30,826 nucleotides of DNA from Polaromonas sp. (GTDB lineage: Bacteria > Pseudomonadota > Gammaproteobacteria > Burkholderiales > Burkholderiaceae), in contig PNMH01000046.1 of the NCBI GenBank assembly GCA_013823505.1, positions 1-30,826 of the forward strand, read 5' to 3'. Positions 16,386-24,967 of the stretch are shown here, piece by piece; position 1 is the first letter of the stretch, and each line of letters opens with the position of its first letter. The translations under genes and the position numbers were made by a program. The notes below the pieces were generated by a model. That model searched no databases. It had not been told where the DNA came from and was given only the letters and a program-made list of their open reading frames with translations.

Positions 16386-17734
16386 CCGCTCAACCCGGGC
16401 CCGCGCGCCTGCCCAGCCTGGGGCGCTACCTCTGGAGCTGGGTGGTGGGCGCCTTGCTGGTGGTGTGGGCCACGCTGCTGCTGGTGGCCTGGTACACCGG
16501 TCACCACGAGGCCGAAGAGATCACCGACGGGCAACTGGTGGCCGTGGCGCGTTTGTGGCTGTCGGTGGACCCGGGCGATACCGAGGTCTCGGTCGAGCCC
16601 ATTGCGCCCACGCGCGCCAAGGCCTACGTGCAGGACGTGGCCGTGTTGCATTGGGTGGACGGGCAGCTGCGGACCGACACCCACGACCTCTCCGGCAGCC
16701 TCGGTCTGACCGGACCGCCCCGCACTGGCTTCAGCGAACGGACACAAAGCACGGCCAGCGGTCCCGTGCGCTGGCGGGTGTATGCGGCAGCGGGCCAAGG
16801 CGCGCGCGCGCCCGACCTCGTGGCCGTGGTGATGGACGTGGACCACCGGGTGGACCTCGGGCGCGACATGGCGCTCAAGCTTGCCCGCCCAGCCCTGCTG
16901 GTGTTGCCGCTGGTGGCGCTGCTGTTGTGGTGGGCGATGCGCCGGGGACTGAGTCCGCTCGTGCGCCTCTCCCGCGATGTGGCCGCACTCGACGGCCTGG
17001 GTGGTCAACGGCTGGACACAGCGCACCGCTTTTATGAGTTTTCCAGCACCGTGCGTGCCATCAACACCCTGGTGGACTCGTTGCAGACGCAGGCCCGGCG
17101 CGAGCGCGAGTTTGCGTCGGACGTGGCGCACGAACTGCGCACGCCGCTGGCGGCCATGTCGCTGCAGGCCAGCGCCGCCCAGCACGATCCCTCGCCCGAA
17201 CGGCTGGCGCAACTCGAAGACAGCGCATTGCGGGCCGGACACATCCTCTCGCAGCTGCTCGAACTCGCTCGCGCGCAGCGCGACGGGTCGGGTCGGGAGG
17301 CGTGGAAGGACGTGGTGCTGGGCGACGTCGCCGCTGATTTGATCGCGTCGCATGCCCAAGAAGGCTTCGAGAGCGGTCACGAGCTGTCCCTGGAGCAACC
17401 TGATGCGCCCGTGCGCCTGCATGCCCAGCCCACGCTGCTGGAGCTGGCGCTGCGCAACCTGATCGAGAACGCCTTGCGCCACACCCCGGCGGGCACGCAG
17501 GTGGTGGTGGAGGTCTGGCAAAACGCGGCGGAGATCGGCGTGTCGGTCAGCGACGACGGCCAGCGGGCCGACGCACCCCACCCGGCAAAGACTCAGCCAT
17601 CCTCGGGACTGGGGCTGGGCCTTCGCCTGGTGCAGCGCATTGCGGAACAGCTCGGTGGCACTTTGCAGCGCGATGCCGGCGAAGCGCCGATGACCACGCG
17701 TTTCACGCTGCGCTGGCCGCGCCCGGTGCCATAA
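16382..17734 (+). CDS. Sensor histidine kinase, PmrB/QseC-like
   Basis: 450 residues. TM1 is at about 17-38, a periplasmic domain at 39-165 and TM2 at about 168-186, followed by a short linker. The H box is FASDVAHELRTPL (His250), the N box NLIENALRHTP, and the last box GLGLGLRLVQRI. The G1 region is unusual: SVSDDGQRADAPHP instead of D-x-G-x-G, so the ATP lid is altered. The kinase should phosphorylate Asp51 of the regulator before it. PmrB senses metals and acid or cationic peptides in other bacteria; the ligand here is not predictable. Confidence 0.9.
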   Translation: MTAQPGPARLPSLGRYLWSWVVGALLVVWATLLLVAWYTGHHEAEEITDGQLVAVARLWLSVDPGDTEVSVEPIAPTRAKAYVQDVAVLHWVDGQLRTDTHDLSGSLGLTGPPRTGFSERTQSTASGPVRWRVYAAAGQGARAPDLVAVVMDVDHRVDLGRDMALKLARPALLVLPLVALLLWWAMRRGLSPLVRLSRDVAALDGLGGQRLDTAHRFYEFSSTVRAINTLVDSLQTQARREREFASDVAHELRTPLAAMSLQASAAQHDPSPERLAQLEDSALRAGHILSQLLELARAQRDGSGREAWKDVVLGDVAADLIASHAQEGFESGHELSLEQPDAPVRLHAQPTLLELALRNLIENALRHTPAGTQVVVEVWQNAAEIGVSVSDDGQRADAPHPAKTQPSSGLGLGLRLVQRIAEQLGGTLQRDAGEAPMTTRFTLRWPRPVP

Positions 17735-17746
17735 GGATCACTTAAC
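17730..17746 (+). promoter_or_regulatory. Second PmrA-type box, before eptA
   Basis: CATAAG-GATCA-CTTAAC has the same 6-N5-6 geometry as the box at 15608. It overlaps the kinase stop codon (17732-17734) and ends 55 nt before the transferase start, nearly the same distance as the first box from its gene. No convincing -10 hexamer follows at the expected spacing. Confidence 0.5.
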
Positions 17747-17800
17747 CCGCGAGCGCGAAGCTGGTGGGGTCGGTATGTACCGACTTCAGATGCTTCGCCC

Positions 17801-19528
17801 ATGTCCTCGTCTCTTTCTCCGGCGCTCTCGCCCGGCAACCGACTTTCCCAGCCCACCTGGCGCCCCGCCACCACCGTGTGGCTGCTCTCGCTGTGGCTGG
17901 CCGTGGCCGGCAACCTGCCGCTGTGGCTGCGTGTGAACGAGCTGGCCGGTACGCCAACGCAACGCCTTGCGCTGCTGGGGGGCTTCGGGCTGGTGGTGGT
18001 GGGTGTTACCGCAGCCCTGCTCTCGCTGCTGGCCTGGCCGCGCGTGTTCCGCCCCGTGGCCACGGCCCTGGTGCTGGTGAGCGCCTTCAATACCCATTTC
18101 ATGCTGCAGTACGGCGCGGTGATCGACCCGACCATGATGGCCAACATCGTGCAGACCGATGTGCGCGAGGTGCGCGACCTGATGTCCTGGGCCCTTCCAC
18201 TGACCGTGTTGCTCGTGGCCGGCCTGCCGCTGTGGGTGATCTGGCGGCGGCCCCTGGCCATGCGCAGCTGGTTGCCGCAGACCGGACGCAATGCGCTGGG
18301 TGCCCTGATCGGCGTGGTCGTCGTGGTCGTGGCCACGCTGGTGACCTACCAGGACCTCGCTTCGCTCATGCGCAACCACAAGGAGTTGCGCTACATGGTC
18401 AACCCGGTCAACACCTTGTATGCGGGCAGCCGCCTGGCCATCGACCAGTTGCCCAAACAGGTGCAGACCCTCAAGCCCGTGGGTGAAGACGCACAGCTCG
18501 GCGCGAGCTACACCAGCCAGGGCAAACCACCCCTGCTGCTGGTGGTGGTGGGTGAGACGGCGCGCGCGCAGAACTTCGGCCTCAATGGTTACGCCCGCAA
18601 CACCACACCGGCGCTCGCACGCTGGCAGGCCGAAGAAGGCCTGGTCAACTTCAGCCAGGTGCAATCGTGCGGCACCAACACCAAGGTCTCGGTGCCCTGC
18701 ATGTTCTCGCCGCTCACGCGCACGCAGGGCGGCGACCAGACGCCCGAGCACGAGAACCTGCTCGACGTGCTGCAGCGCGCCGGTCTGGCCGTGCTGTGGA
18801 TCGACAACCAGGCGGGCTGCAAGGGCGTGTGTGCCCGCGTGCCCAACGCCAGCACGCTCGACCTCAAGATCCCGGGTCTGTGCGACAGCGGAGAGTGTCT
18901 GGACCCCGCCATGCTCGACGGCCTGGACGCGCGCATTGCCGCGCTCGATCCGGTGCGCCGCGCGCGCGGTGTGGTGCTGGTGATGCACCAGATGGGCAGC
19001 CACGGTCCGGCGTACTACAAGCGCGCATCGCCCGACCGCAAGCCTTTCCTGCCCGAGTGCACCAGCAACACGCTGTCCGACTGCCCGCCCGAGCAGCTGG
19101 TCAACGCCTACGACAACTCGATCGCCTACACCGACCATTTCCTGGACTTGTCGCTGCAGTGGCTCAAGGCGCGCGAGAAGAGCGGCGCCAACGCCACCGG
19201 CCTGATCTACATGTCCGACCACGGCGAATCGCTCGGCGAAAAAGGGCTGTACCTGCACGGTGTGCCTTACGCCATGGCGCCGCGGCAGCAGACCCATGTG
19301 CCCATGGTGGCCTGGCTCTCGCCCTCGATGCAGCAGCGCAGCGGTGTGAGCGAGACGTGTTTGCGCGCCCAGTCCGACAAGGCGCTCTCGCACGACAACC
19401 TCTTTCACTCGGTGCTGGGGCTGATGGATGTGCAGACCCAGGCACACGACCTGTCGCTGGACATGCTGGCGCCGTGCGCCCGCGCCTACGCGACGCTGGG
19501 CAGCGTCACGCCGACAGCGGCAAACTGA
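17801..19528 (+). CDS. eptA: Lipid A phosphoethanolamine transferase (EptA/MCR family)
   Basis: 575 residues: five N-terminal membrane spans (to about 185), then a periplasmic alkaline-phosphatase-fold domain. Catalytic and zinc residues can be placed by comparison with MCR-1: Glu252 in VVGETARAQNF, nucleophile Thr294 in CGTNTKVSVPC, Asp473-His474 in YMSDHGESLGE. His396 and His486 lie near the substrate site. Cysteine pairs 290/300, 340/344, 361/366 and 420/428 match the family disulfides. The enzyme moves phosphoethanolamine from phosphatidylethanolamine to lipid A and so lowers binding of cationic peptides such as polymyxins. It follows the PmrAB-like genes and has its own box. Its last 23 bp overlap the convergent kinase gene. 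Confidence 0.93.
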   Translation: MSSSLSPALSPGNRLSQPTWRPATTVWLLSLWLAVAGNLPLWLRVNELAGTPTQRLALLGGFGLVVVGVTAALLSLLAWPRVFRPVATALVLVSAFNTHFMLQYGAVIDPTMMANIVQTDVREVRDLMSWALPLTVLLVAGLPLWVIWRRPLAMRSWLPQTGRNALGALIGVVVVVVATLVTYQDLASLMRNHKELRYMVNPVNTLYAGSRLAIDQLPKQVQTLKPVGEDAQLGASYTSQGKPPLLLVVVGETARAQNFGLNGYARNTTPALARWQAEEGLVNFSQVQSCGTNTKVSVPCMFSPLTRTQGGDQTPEHENLLDVLQRAGLAVLWIDNQAGCKGVCARVPNASTLDLKIPGLCDSGECLDPAMLDGLDARIAALDPVRRARGVVLVMHQMGSHGPAYYKRASPDRKPFLPECTSNTLSDCPPEQLVNAYDNSIAYTDHFLDLSLQWLKAREKSGANATGLIYMSDHGESLGEKGLYLHGVPYAMAPRQQTHVPMVAWLSPSMQQRSGVSETCLRAQSDKALSHDNLFHSVLGLMDVQTQAHDLSLDMLAPCARAYATLGSVTPTAAN

Positions 19529-20879
19529 GGCGGGCGCACAGCCCTCCCATCGGGCTGCTCTCCAGCGCAATGTCCCCGTTGTAAAGCCGGGCCAGATCGG
19601 CCACGATGGCCAGGCCCAGACCGCTGCCCGGCGCCGACTCGTCCAGCCGCGCACCACGCGCCAGCACCGCATGGCGCTGCTCCGCCGAGATGCCCGGGCC
19701 GTCATCGTCCACCGTGATCACCAACTGCTTGCCGTCACGGGCAGCGCCGATCCGCACCGCGCTGCGCGCCCACAGGCAGGCGTTGTCCAGCAGGTTGCCC
19801 AGCATTTCCTGCAGGTCCTGCTCTTCGCCGGCAAAGGCCAGCGCCGGGTCCACGGGTGTCAGCTCAAGCGACAAACCGCGCTCGGCGTGCACACGCTCCA
19901 TCACGCGCAGCAGCCCCGCGAGCACCGTTGCCACCGGTGCGCGTTGCCCCGGCAGTTTGAGCGACGCCGCCACGCGCGAGCGGCTGAGGTGGGCGTCGAT
20001 GTGGCGCCGCGACACCGCCACCTGCGCGTGAACCAGCGCGGGCAGATCCGCCGCGCCAGCGTTGGCGGCCTGCGCCAACACCGCCATCGGTGTCTTCAGC
20101 GCATGGGCCAGGTTGCCCGCGTGGGTGCGGGCGCGAGCCACCACCTCGGCGTTGGTGGCCAACACCTGGTTGAAGTCGTCGATCAGGGGTTGCACCTCGG
20201 AGGGAAAGTCGCCCTGCAGGCGCTGCGCGCGCCCCTCGCGAACATCGTTGAGTGCGCGTTGCATGGCGCGCAGCGGCGCCAGACCGACCAGCACCTGCGC
20301 CAGCGCGGCCAGCGCCAGCAGCCCGAGCAGGATCAGCAGCGACACGCCCAGCACGCTGCGAAAGCGGTCGATGGCCAGGGCGGTTTCCTGCAGGTCGCCC
20401 GCCACGATCAAACGCCATTGCGCACCAGGGACGTCATCCGCGCGCACCGTGCGTTCCAGCATCAGCACCGGCGTTCCTTGCGGACCCAACCCCTCGTGCA
20501 CATGGATGCCACCGTCCGCCATGGCGTCGGCATCCAGTGTGAGGTTGCCGTCCCACAGCGAGCGCGAGCGCAGCACGCCGCGGCGGCTCTGGCCGTCGGT
20601 GCTGACACGGTCGAGCTGCCAGTACAGGCCGGAAAACGGCCGCTGCCAGCGCGGGTCCGACAGCGCCTGCGGATCGATTTGCGGCTGGCTGCTGGCATCA
20701 AAAGCCAGCCGCGCGGTGAGCTGGTCGAGCTGTTGCGTGAGCGTGGTCTCGAACTGGCGCATCACGTGGTCGCGGAACAGCCCGCCCAGCACCACGCCGG
20801 CCAGCGCCAACGCCAGCGCCAGCGCCACCAGGGTGCCCAGCAGCAGGCGCACCCGCAGCGAACCGACCCAGCGTCTCAT
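19506..20879 (-). CDS. Sensor histidine kinase, PhoQ-like
   Basis: 457 residues from the ATG at 20879, which overlaps the regulator stop as ATGA. TM1 is at about 10-32, a periplasmic domain at 35-170 and TM2 at about 177-198. The H box NLAHALKTPMAVL (His259) is the HxLKTP form typical of PhoQ rather than HELRTP. The N box is GNLLDNACLWA, with DDDGPGI (G1) and GSGLGLAIV (G2). PhoQ responds to divalent cations and peptides in enterobacteria; here the operon partner is a PepSY protein and the divergent genes are cytochromes, so the signal may differ. Its 3' end overlaps eptA by 23 bp, tail to tail. Confidence 0.9.
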   Translation of the reverse strand: MRRWVGSLRVRLLLGTLVALALALALAGVVLGGLFRDHVMRQFETTLTQQLDQLTARLAFDASSQPQIDPQALSDPRWQRPFSGLYWQLDRVSTDGQSRRGVLRSRSLWDGNLTLDADAMADGGIHVHEGLGPQGTPVLMLERTVRADDVPGAQWRLIVAGDLQETALAIDRFRSVLGVSLLILLGLLALAALAQVLVGLAPLRAMQRALNDVREGRAQRLQGDFPSEVQPLIDDFNQVLATNAEVVARARTHAGNLAHALKTPMAVLAQAANAGAADLPALVHAQVAVSRRHIDAHLSRSRVAASLKLPGQRAPVATVLAGLLRVMERVHAERGLSLELTPVDPALAFAGEEQDLQEMLGNLLDNACLWARSAVRIGAARDGKQLVITVDDDGPGISAEQRHAVLARGARLDESAPGSGLGLAIVADLARLYNGDIALESSPMGGLCARLSLPLSA

Positions 20880-21538
20880 GGCGGTGGCACCAGGCGGTAA
20901 CCCAGCCCGCGCACGGTCTCGATCAGCGCGGGCGGCAGCTTCTTGCGCAGCCGACCCACGAAGACCTCGATGGTGTTGGAGTCGCGCTCGAAGTCCTGCG
21001 CGTAGATGTGTTCGGTGAGTTCGGTGCGCGAAACCACCGCGCCCGGGCGGTGCATCAAATACTCGAGCACCTTGTATTCGTGGCTGGTCAGCGTCACCGT
21101 CTGACCCTGCAGCGTCACCCGGCCGCTGCGCGTGTCCAGCGCCAGTTCGCCGCACACCAGCAGCGGTGAAGCCAGGCCGCCGGTGCGGCGGATGAGCGCA
21201 CGCAGGCGCGCCAGCAGCTCTTCCATGTGGAAGGGTTTGGTCAGGTAGTCGTCGGCTCCCGCGTCGATGCCGGCCACCTTCTCGCTCCAGTTGTCGCGCG
21301 CGGTGAGGATGAGAACCGGCACCACACGGCCCGCGCTGCGCCAGCGCTTGAGCACGCTCAAGCCATCCAGCACCGGCAGGCCGAGGTCGAGCACCACGGC
21401 GTCGAAGGCTTCGGTGTCGCCCAGAAAGTGCGCGTCGCGCCCGTTGTCGGCCTCGTCCACCGCGTAGCCGGCCTCGTGCAGGCCCGTGCGCAGTTGCGCG
21501 CGCAGGGTGGGGTCGTCTTCAACCAGCAGGATGCGCAT
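20876..21538 (-). CDS. OmpR-family response regulator, PhoP-like
   Basis: 220 residues. Receiver: VEDDP, Asp51 in VVLDLGLPVLDG, LTARD, and TKPFHMEEL. Winged helix: LTSHEYKVLEYLMHRPGAVVSRTEL and DSNTIEVFVGRLRKKL, ending IETVRGLGYRLV. This pattern is PhoP/QseB-like. It lies between the PepSY gene (12 bp upstream) and the kinase (4-bp overlap), forming one operon. A candidate 11-bp-period recognition site lies in the promoter region shared with the cytochrome cluster. Confidence 0.92.
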   Translation of the reverse strand: MRILLVEDDPTLRAQLRTGLHEAGYAVDEADNGRDAHFLGDTEAFDAVVLDLGLPVLDGLSVLKRWRSAGRVVPVLILTARDNWSEKVAGIDAGADDYLTKPFHMEELLARLRALIRRTGGLASPLLVCGELALDTRSGRVTLQGQTVTLTSHEYKVLEYLMHRPGAVVSRTELTEHIYAQDFERDSNTIEVFVGRLRKKLPPALIETVRGLGYRLVPPP

Positions 21539-21550
21539 GGGTGGGTGAGC

Positions 21551-21874
21551 TCAACGTTCCTTGCGACGCAGCACGGTGGCGGTTTTGGCGTCGAGTTCGA
21601 GTTTCACCAACCGCCCGTCGCTCTGCAGCAGCTTGACTTCGTAGACCAGCCGGCCGTCCTCGTCTTCCAGCTCCACGTCCAGCACCTGGCCCGGGTGCTC
21701 GCGCTCCAGCCGTTCGAGCACGGTGCGCAGCGGCACCACCTGCCCGGCCTTCACGGCCTCGCGCGCCCGGTCGTGGTCCCGGTCGCTGGCGCTCGCAGGC
21801 GAGCTGAGCAACACGCCGGCCAGCAGGCCAGTCAGCGCGATGAGCGGGAGGGTTGAGGAGCGCGGTGGGTTCAC
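21551..21874 (-). CDS. Periplasmic PepSY-domain protein
   Basis: 107 residues from a GTG at 21874; no in-frame ATG is suitably placed. Residues about 8-29 form a signal peptide (LPLIALTGLLAGVLLSSPASA). The rest is one PepSY domain: VVPLRTVLERLEREHPGQVLDVELEDEDGRLVYEVKLL read in parts, then KLELDAKTATVLRR. Small PepSY proteins often precede PhoPQ-like two-component genes and may modulate a kinase or a membrane reductase. Translation from GTG with a weak ribosome site suggests low output. Confidence 0.82.
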   Translation of the reverse strand: MNPPRSSTLPLIALTGLLAGVLLSSPASASDRDHDRAREAVKAGQVVPLRTVLERLEREHPGQVLDVELEDEDGRLVYEVKLLQSDGRLVKLELDAKTATVLRRKER

Positions 21875-21925
21875 ATTGGGGCAGGCAGCAAAGGGCTGAC
21901 CAAGCGCCAGACCATTGTGCGGGTC

Positions 21926-21961
21926 GAACCTGAACGCCCGATGAACACGCGCTTCAGGTTC
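21926..21961. promoter_or_regulatory. Inverted repeat and 11-bp direct repeat in the PepSY-TCS / SHP divergent promoter
   Basis: GAACCTGAA (21926-21934) and TTCAGGTTC (21953-21961) are perfect 9-bp arms separated by 18 bp. Within it CTGAAC-GCCCG-ATGAAC (21930-21946) has the 6-N5-6 direct-repeat layout used by OmpR-family regulators. The site is 52 bp from the PepSY start and 54 bp from the SHP start, so one bound regulator could govern both directions. Binding is inferred. Confidence 0.55.
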
Positions 21962-22014
21962 CGTACAGCCGGGGTTTCGCAAGATGCCTTCACCCCGATC
22001 ACTGGACGCACGCC

Positions 22015-22425
22015 ATGAACCCCGCATTCCAACCTCTCCGACTCGCGGCCCTCGCGCTGCTGGCCCTTGCGGCCGTGGCTGCCCACGCCGGCGACACCAC
22101 GCCGGCCGAGCAGCTCAGCCGCTGGAGTGCGCAAGCCGGCGCGCCGGGGCGTGCACCCCAGGGCCAGGTGTTCTTCAACAACCGCCATGGCGGTGAATGG
22201 TCTTGCGCCTCGTGCCACGGCACACCCCCCACGCGCCAGGGCGAACACGCTGGCACCGCCAAGCCCATTGCCCCGCTGGCGCCAGCGTTCAACGCCCAGG
22301 CCTTCACCGATGCAGCCAAGTCGGACAAGTGGTTCCGCCGCAACTGCAAGGACGTGCTCAGCCGCGAATGCAGTGCGGCCGAGAAGGCCGACGTGATGGC
22401 GTACCTGCTCAGCCTCAAACCCTGA
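22015..22425 (+). CDS. SHP-type monoheme cytochrome c (DUF1924)
   Basis: 136 residues. A signal peptide (about 1-25) ends AHAG. The heme motif CASCH is at 64-68, set in GQVFFNNRHGGEWSCASCHGTPP. The DUF1924 tail includes KWFRRNCKDVLSREC with Asn110 and cysteines 111 and 119. In Sphaeroides heme protein an asparagine is the sixth heme ligand, leaves on reduction and allows oxygen binding, and a nearby disulfide shapes the pocket; this sequence has the matching residues. The protein is periplasmic. The diheme cytochrome and cytochrome b genes after it are its known partners. Confidence 0.87.
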   Translation: MNPAFQPLRLAALALLALAAVAAHAGDTTPAEQLSRWSAQAGAPGRAPQGQVFFNNRHGGEWSCASCHGTPPTRQGEHAGTAKPIAPLAPAFNAQAFTDAAKSDKWFRRNCKDVLSRECSAAEKADVMAYLLSLKP

Positions 22426-22435
22426 AAGCCGCTCC

Positions 22436-22933
22436 ATGAAAACGATCTCCACTGCCTTGGTCATGGCCCTCATCGGACTGAACACCGCCCACGCCGACAG
22501 CGGCCCGCTGATGCCGCGCAATGTGCCCCAGGCCTACACGCAGGAGTGCGCTGCCTGCCACACCGCCTACCCGCCGGCCATGCTGCCGGCGCGTTCGTGG
22601 CAACGCATCATGGGCGGGCTCGACCAACACTTTGGCACCGACGCCTCGCTCGACGCCGCCACCGTCACCCAGCTCGGCCAGTGGCTGCAGACGCACGCGG
22701 GCACCTACAAGCGCGTGAACGAAGAGCCCCCGCAGGACCGCATCACCCGATCAAGCTGGTTCGAGCGCAAGCACCGGGGCATCGACCCCGCCGTGTGGAA
22801 ACACGCCAGTGTGAAGAGCGCGGCCAACTGTGCCGCCTGCCACACCGGCGCCAACCAGGGCCAGTTTGATGACGACAACCTCCGCTTTCCGCCGGGTCTG
22901 GACGCGCGCCTTCGCCGCGGCTGGAAAGACTGA
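22436..22933 (+). CDS. Diheme cytochrome c (DHC)
   Basis: 165 residues. Signal peptide about 1-20 (ending AHA). Two CAACH heme sites: Cys38-Cys41-His42 and Cys132-Cys135-His136, about 94 residues apart. MPRNVPQAYTQECAACHTAYPPAMLPARSW is a hallmark of the DHC family, the electron donor to SHP. It starts 10 bp after the SHP stop in the same direction. The periplasmic chain would be cytochrome b to DHC to SHP. Confidence 0.9.
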   Translation: MKTISTALVMALIGLNTAHADSGPLMPRNVPQAYTQECAACHTAYPPAMLPARSWQRIMGGLDQHFGTDASLDAATVTQLGQWLQTHAGTYKRVNEEPPQDRITRSSWFERKHRGIDPAVWKHASVKSAANCAACHTGANQGQFDDDNLRFPPGLDARLRRGWKD

Positions 22934-22950
22934 ACTTCTGAAAGACGACC

Positions 22951-23703
22951 ATGCACACCGCACCCGACTTCCACACCAACGCCCACCCCGAGGCCGTGCG
23001 CGCCATGCCCGCGCCCACGCGGCTGGTCATCGACGCGCCCACGCGCATGTTCCACTGGCTCTTTGCCTTGAGCTTCGTGGGCGCCTACCTCACGGCCGAC
23101 GGCGAGCGCTGGCGGCTGCTGCACGTCACGCTGGGCTACACCCTGGCCGGGCTGCTCGCGTTTCGCGTGCTGTACGGCCTCTTCGGGCCGCGCCAGGCGG
23201 GTCTGGGCCAGCTCTGGCGCAAGCTCACGGGCGCACCGGCCTGGTTGCGTTCACTCACCTCGGCGCCGGGTCTGACCGCCGTCAACTGGCGCCAGGGTCA
23301 GAACCTGCTGATGGCACTGGCTGTGTTCGCGCTGCTGGTGATGGTGGTGCCGCTCACGTTCAGCGGCTACGGCAGCTACAACGACTGGGGCGGCTGGCTC
23401 GAAGACGTGCACGAATTCTTCGGCGAGGCCTTTCTGGTGGTGGTGCTCGGCCATATCGCGCTGATCGCGGGCCTGAGCCTGCTGCGCCGCAAGAATCAGG
23501 CGCTGCCCATGCTCACGGGCCGCGTGGAAGGTCCCGGCCCAAGCCTGATGAAGCACAACCGGGTCTGGCTGGCGGTGGTGCTGCTCGCCGCGGTGCTGGC
23601 GTTCGGCGCCTGGCAGTGGCAGCAGTCGCCCAAAGGCCTGGTGTCGGCACAGACCTGGAATGGTCTGCTCTCGGCACCGTCGGACCACGAGGACGACGAC
23701 TGA
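22951..23703 (+). CDS. Membrane cytochrome b561-like protein
   Basis: 250 residues with four to five spans. Candidate heme-binding histidines are His35 (RMFHWLF), His58 (LLHVTLGY), His154 (EDVHEFFGE) and His168 (LGHIALIAG), the pattern of the Ni/Fe-hydrogenase / b561 family. It ends with an acidic His-Glu-Asp tail. Starting 17 bp after DHC, it most likely takes electrons from the quinol pool and gives them to DHC. ATG 22951 is used; an ATG at 23005 (MPAPTRL) is possible and would remove a poorly conserved lead. Confidence 0.9.
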   Translation: MHTAPDFHTNAHPEAVRAMPAPTRLVIDAPTRMFHWLFALSFVGAYLTADGERWRLLHVTLGYTLAGLLAFRVLYGLFGPRQAGLGQLWRKLTGAPAWLRSLTSAPGLTAVNWRQGQNLLMALAVFALLVMVVPLTFSGYGSYNDWGGWLEDVHEFFGEAFLVVVLGHIALIAGLSLLRRKNQALPMLTGRVEGPGPSLMKHNRVWLAVVLLAAVLAFGAWQWQQSPKGLVSAQTWNGLLSAPSDHEDDD

Positions 23704-23769
23704 GGGAGAGCTGACGAAGGGCCTTTCCTACAATGCGTGGGTTTGTCATCCACCCACCTGCACCGCACC

Positions 23770-24966
23770 ATGTCCTTCATCCGCTTCTCCGATCTCTGCT
23801 CCAGTGGCCGCGTCAAGGGCCAGCGCGTCTTCATCCGGGCCGACCTCAACGTGCCGCAGGACGACACGGGTCGCATCACCGAAGACACCCGCATCCGCGC
23901 GAGCATCCCGGCGATCCAGATGGCGCTGGACGCGGGCGCCGCCGTCATGGTCACCTCGCACCTGGGCCGCCCCACCGAGGGCGCTTTCAAGCCCGAGGAC
24001 TCGCTGCAGCCGGTGGCCGCACGCCTCTCGGCGCTGATGAACCGGCCAGTGCGCCTGGTGTCCGACTGGGTCGACGGTGATTTTTCGGTGGCCCCCGGTG
24101 AAGTCGTGCTGCTGGAAAACTGCCGCCTGAACGTGGGTGAGAAGAAGAACAGCCCCGAACTCGCGAAGAAGCTCGGCGCCCTGTGCGACATCTTCGTGCA
24201 CGACGCCTTCGGTACCTCGCACCGCGCCGAGGGCACGACCTACGGCATCGCCGAAACCGCCCCCATCGCCTGCGCCGGCCCGCTGCTGGCCGCCGAGATG
24301 GACGCGATTGCTGCGGCGCTGCTCGCGCCCAAGCGCCCGCTGGTGGCCATCGTGGCGGGCAGCAAGGTCAGCACCAAGCTCACCATTCTGAAAAGCCTGG
24401 CCAGCAAGGTGGACCAGCTCATCGTGGGCGGTGGCATCGCCAACACCTTCATGCTCGCAGCGGATCTGAAGATCGGCAAGAGCCTGGCCGAAGCCGACCT
24501 GGTGGCTGAAGCCAAGGCGGTGATCGACGCCATGAAGGCGCGTGGCGCCGAGGTGCCGATTCCCACCGACGTGGTGACCGCCAAGGCCTTCAGCGCCGAC
24601 GCCGTGGCCACGGTGAAGGCCGCCACCGACGTGGCCGACGACGACCTGATCCTGGACATCGGGCCCGAGACCGCAGCCAAGCTGGCCGAGCAGCTGATGA
24701 AGGCCGGCACGATCGTGTGGAACGGCCCGGTCGGCGTGTTCGAGTTCGCGGCCTTCGAGAACGGTACGAAGGTCATCGCCGAAGCCATCGCCAAGAGCAG
24801 CGCCTTCAGCATCGCCGGCGGTGGCGACACGCTGGCGGCCATTGCGAAGTACGGCATCGAGAAGGACGTGGGCTACATCTCCACCGGTGGTGGCGCGTTT
24901 CTGGAAGTGCTGGAAGGCAAGACGCTGCCCGCTTTTGAGGTGCTCGCCCGCAGGGCCGCCGGCTGA
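23770..24966 (+). CDS. pgk: Phosphoglycerate kinase
   Basis: 398 residues, normal length. Substrate motifs: [28 protein letters not shown]; nucleotide motifs: [26 protein letters not shown] and STGGGAFLE. It catalyses ATP formation from 1,3-bisphosphoglycerate in glycolysis (and the reverse in the Calvin cycle or gluconeogenesis). A TACAAT at 23729-23734 may be its -10. It converges on the DUF454 gene with one base between the stops. Confidence 0.98.
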   Translation: MSFIRFSDLCSSGRVKGQRVFIRADLNVPQDDTGRITEDTRIRASIPAIQMALDAGAAVMVTSHLGRPTEGAFKPEDSLQPVAARLSALMNRPVRLVSDWVDGDFSVAPGEVVLLENCRLNVGEKKNSPELAKKLGALCDIFVHDAFGTSHRAEGTTYGIAETAPIACAGPLLAAEMDAIAAALLAPKRPLVAIVAGSKVSTKLTILKSLASKVDQLIVGGGIANTFMLAADLKIGKSLAEADLVAEAKAVIDAMKARGAEVPIPTDVVTAKAFSADAVATVKAATDVADDDLILDIGPETAAKLAEQLMKAGTIVWNGPVGVFEFAAFENGTKVIAEAIAKSSAFSIAGGGDTLAAIAKYGIEKDVGYISTGGGAFLEVLEGKTLPAFEVLARRAAG

Positions 24967-24967
24967 A

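Noticed and set aside
17786..19705. 639-codon minus-strand frame opposite eptA
   Set aside because: The catalytic residues and disulfides of EptA are on the plus strand; the antisense product is low complexity.
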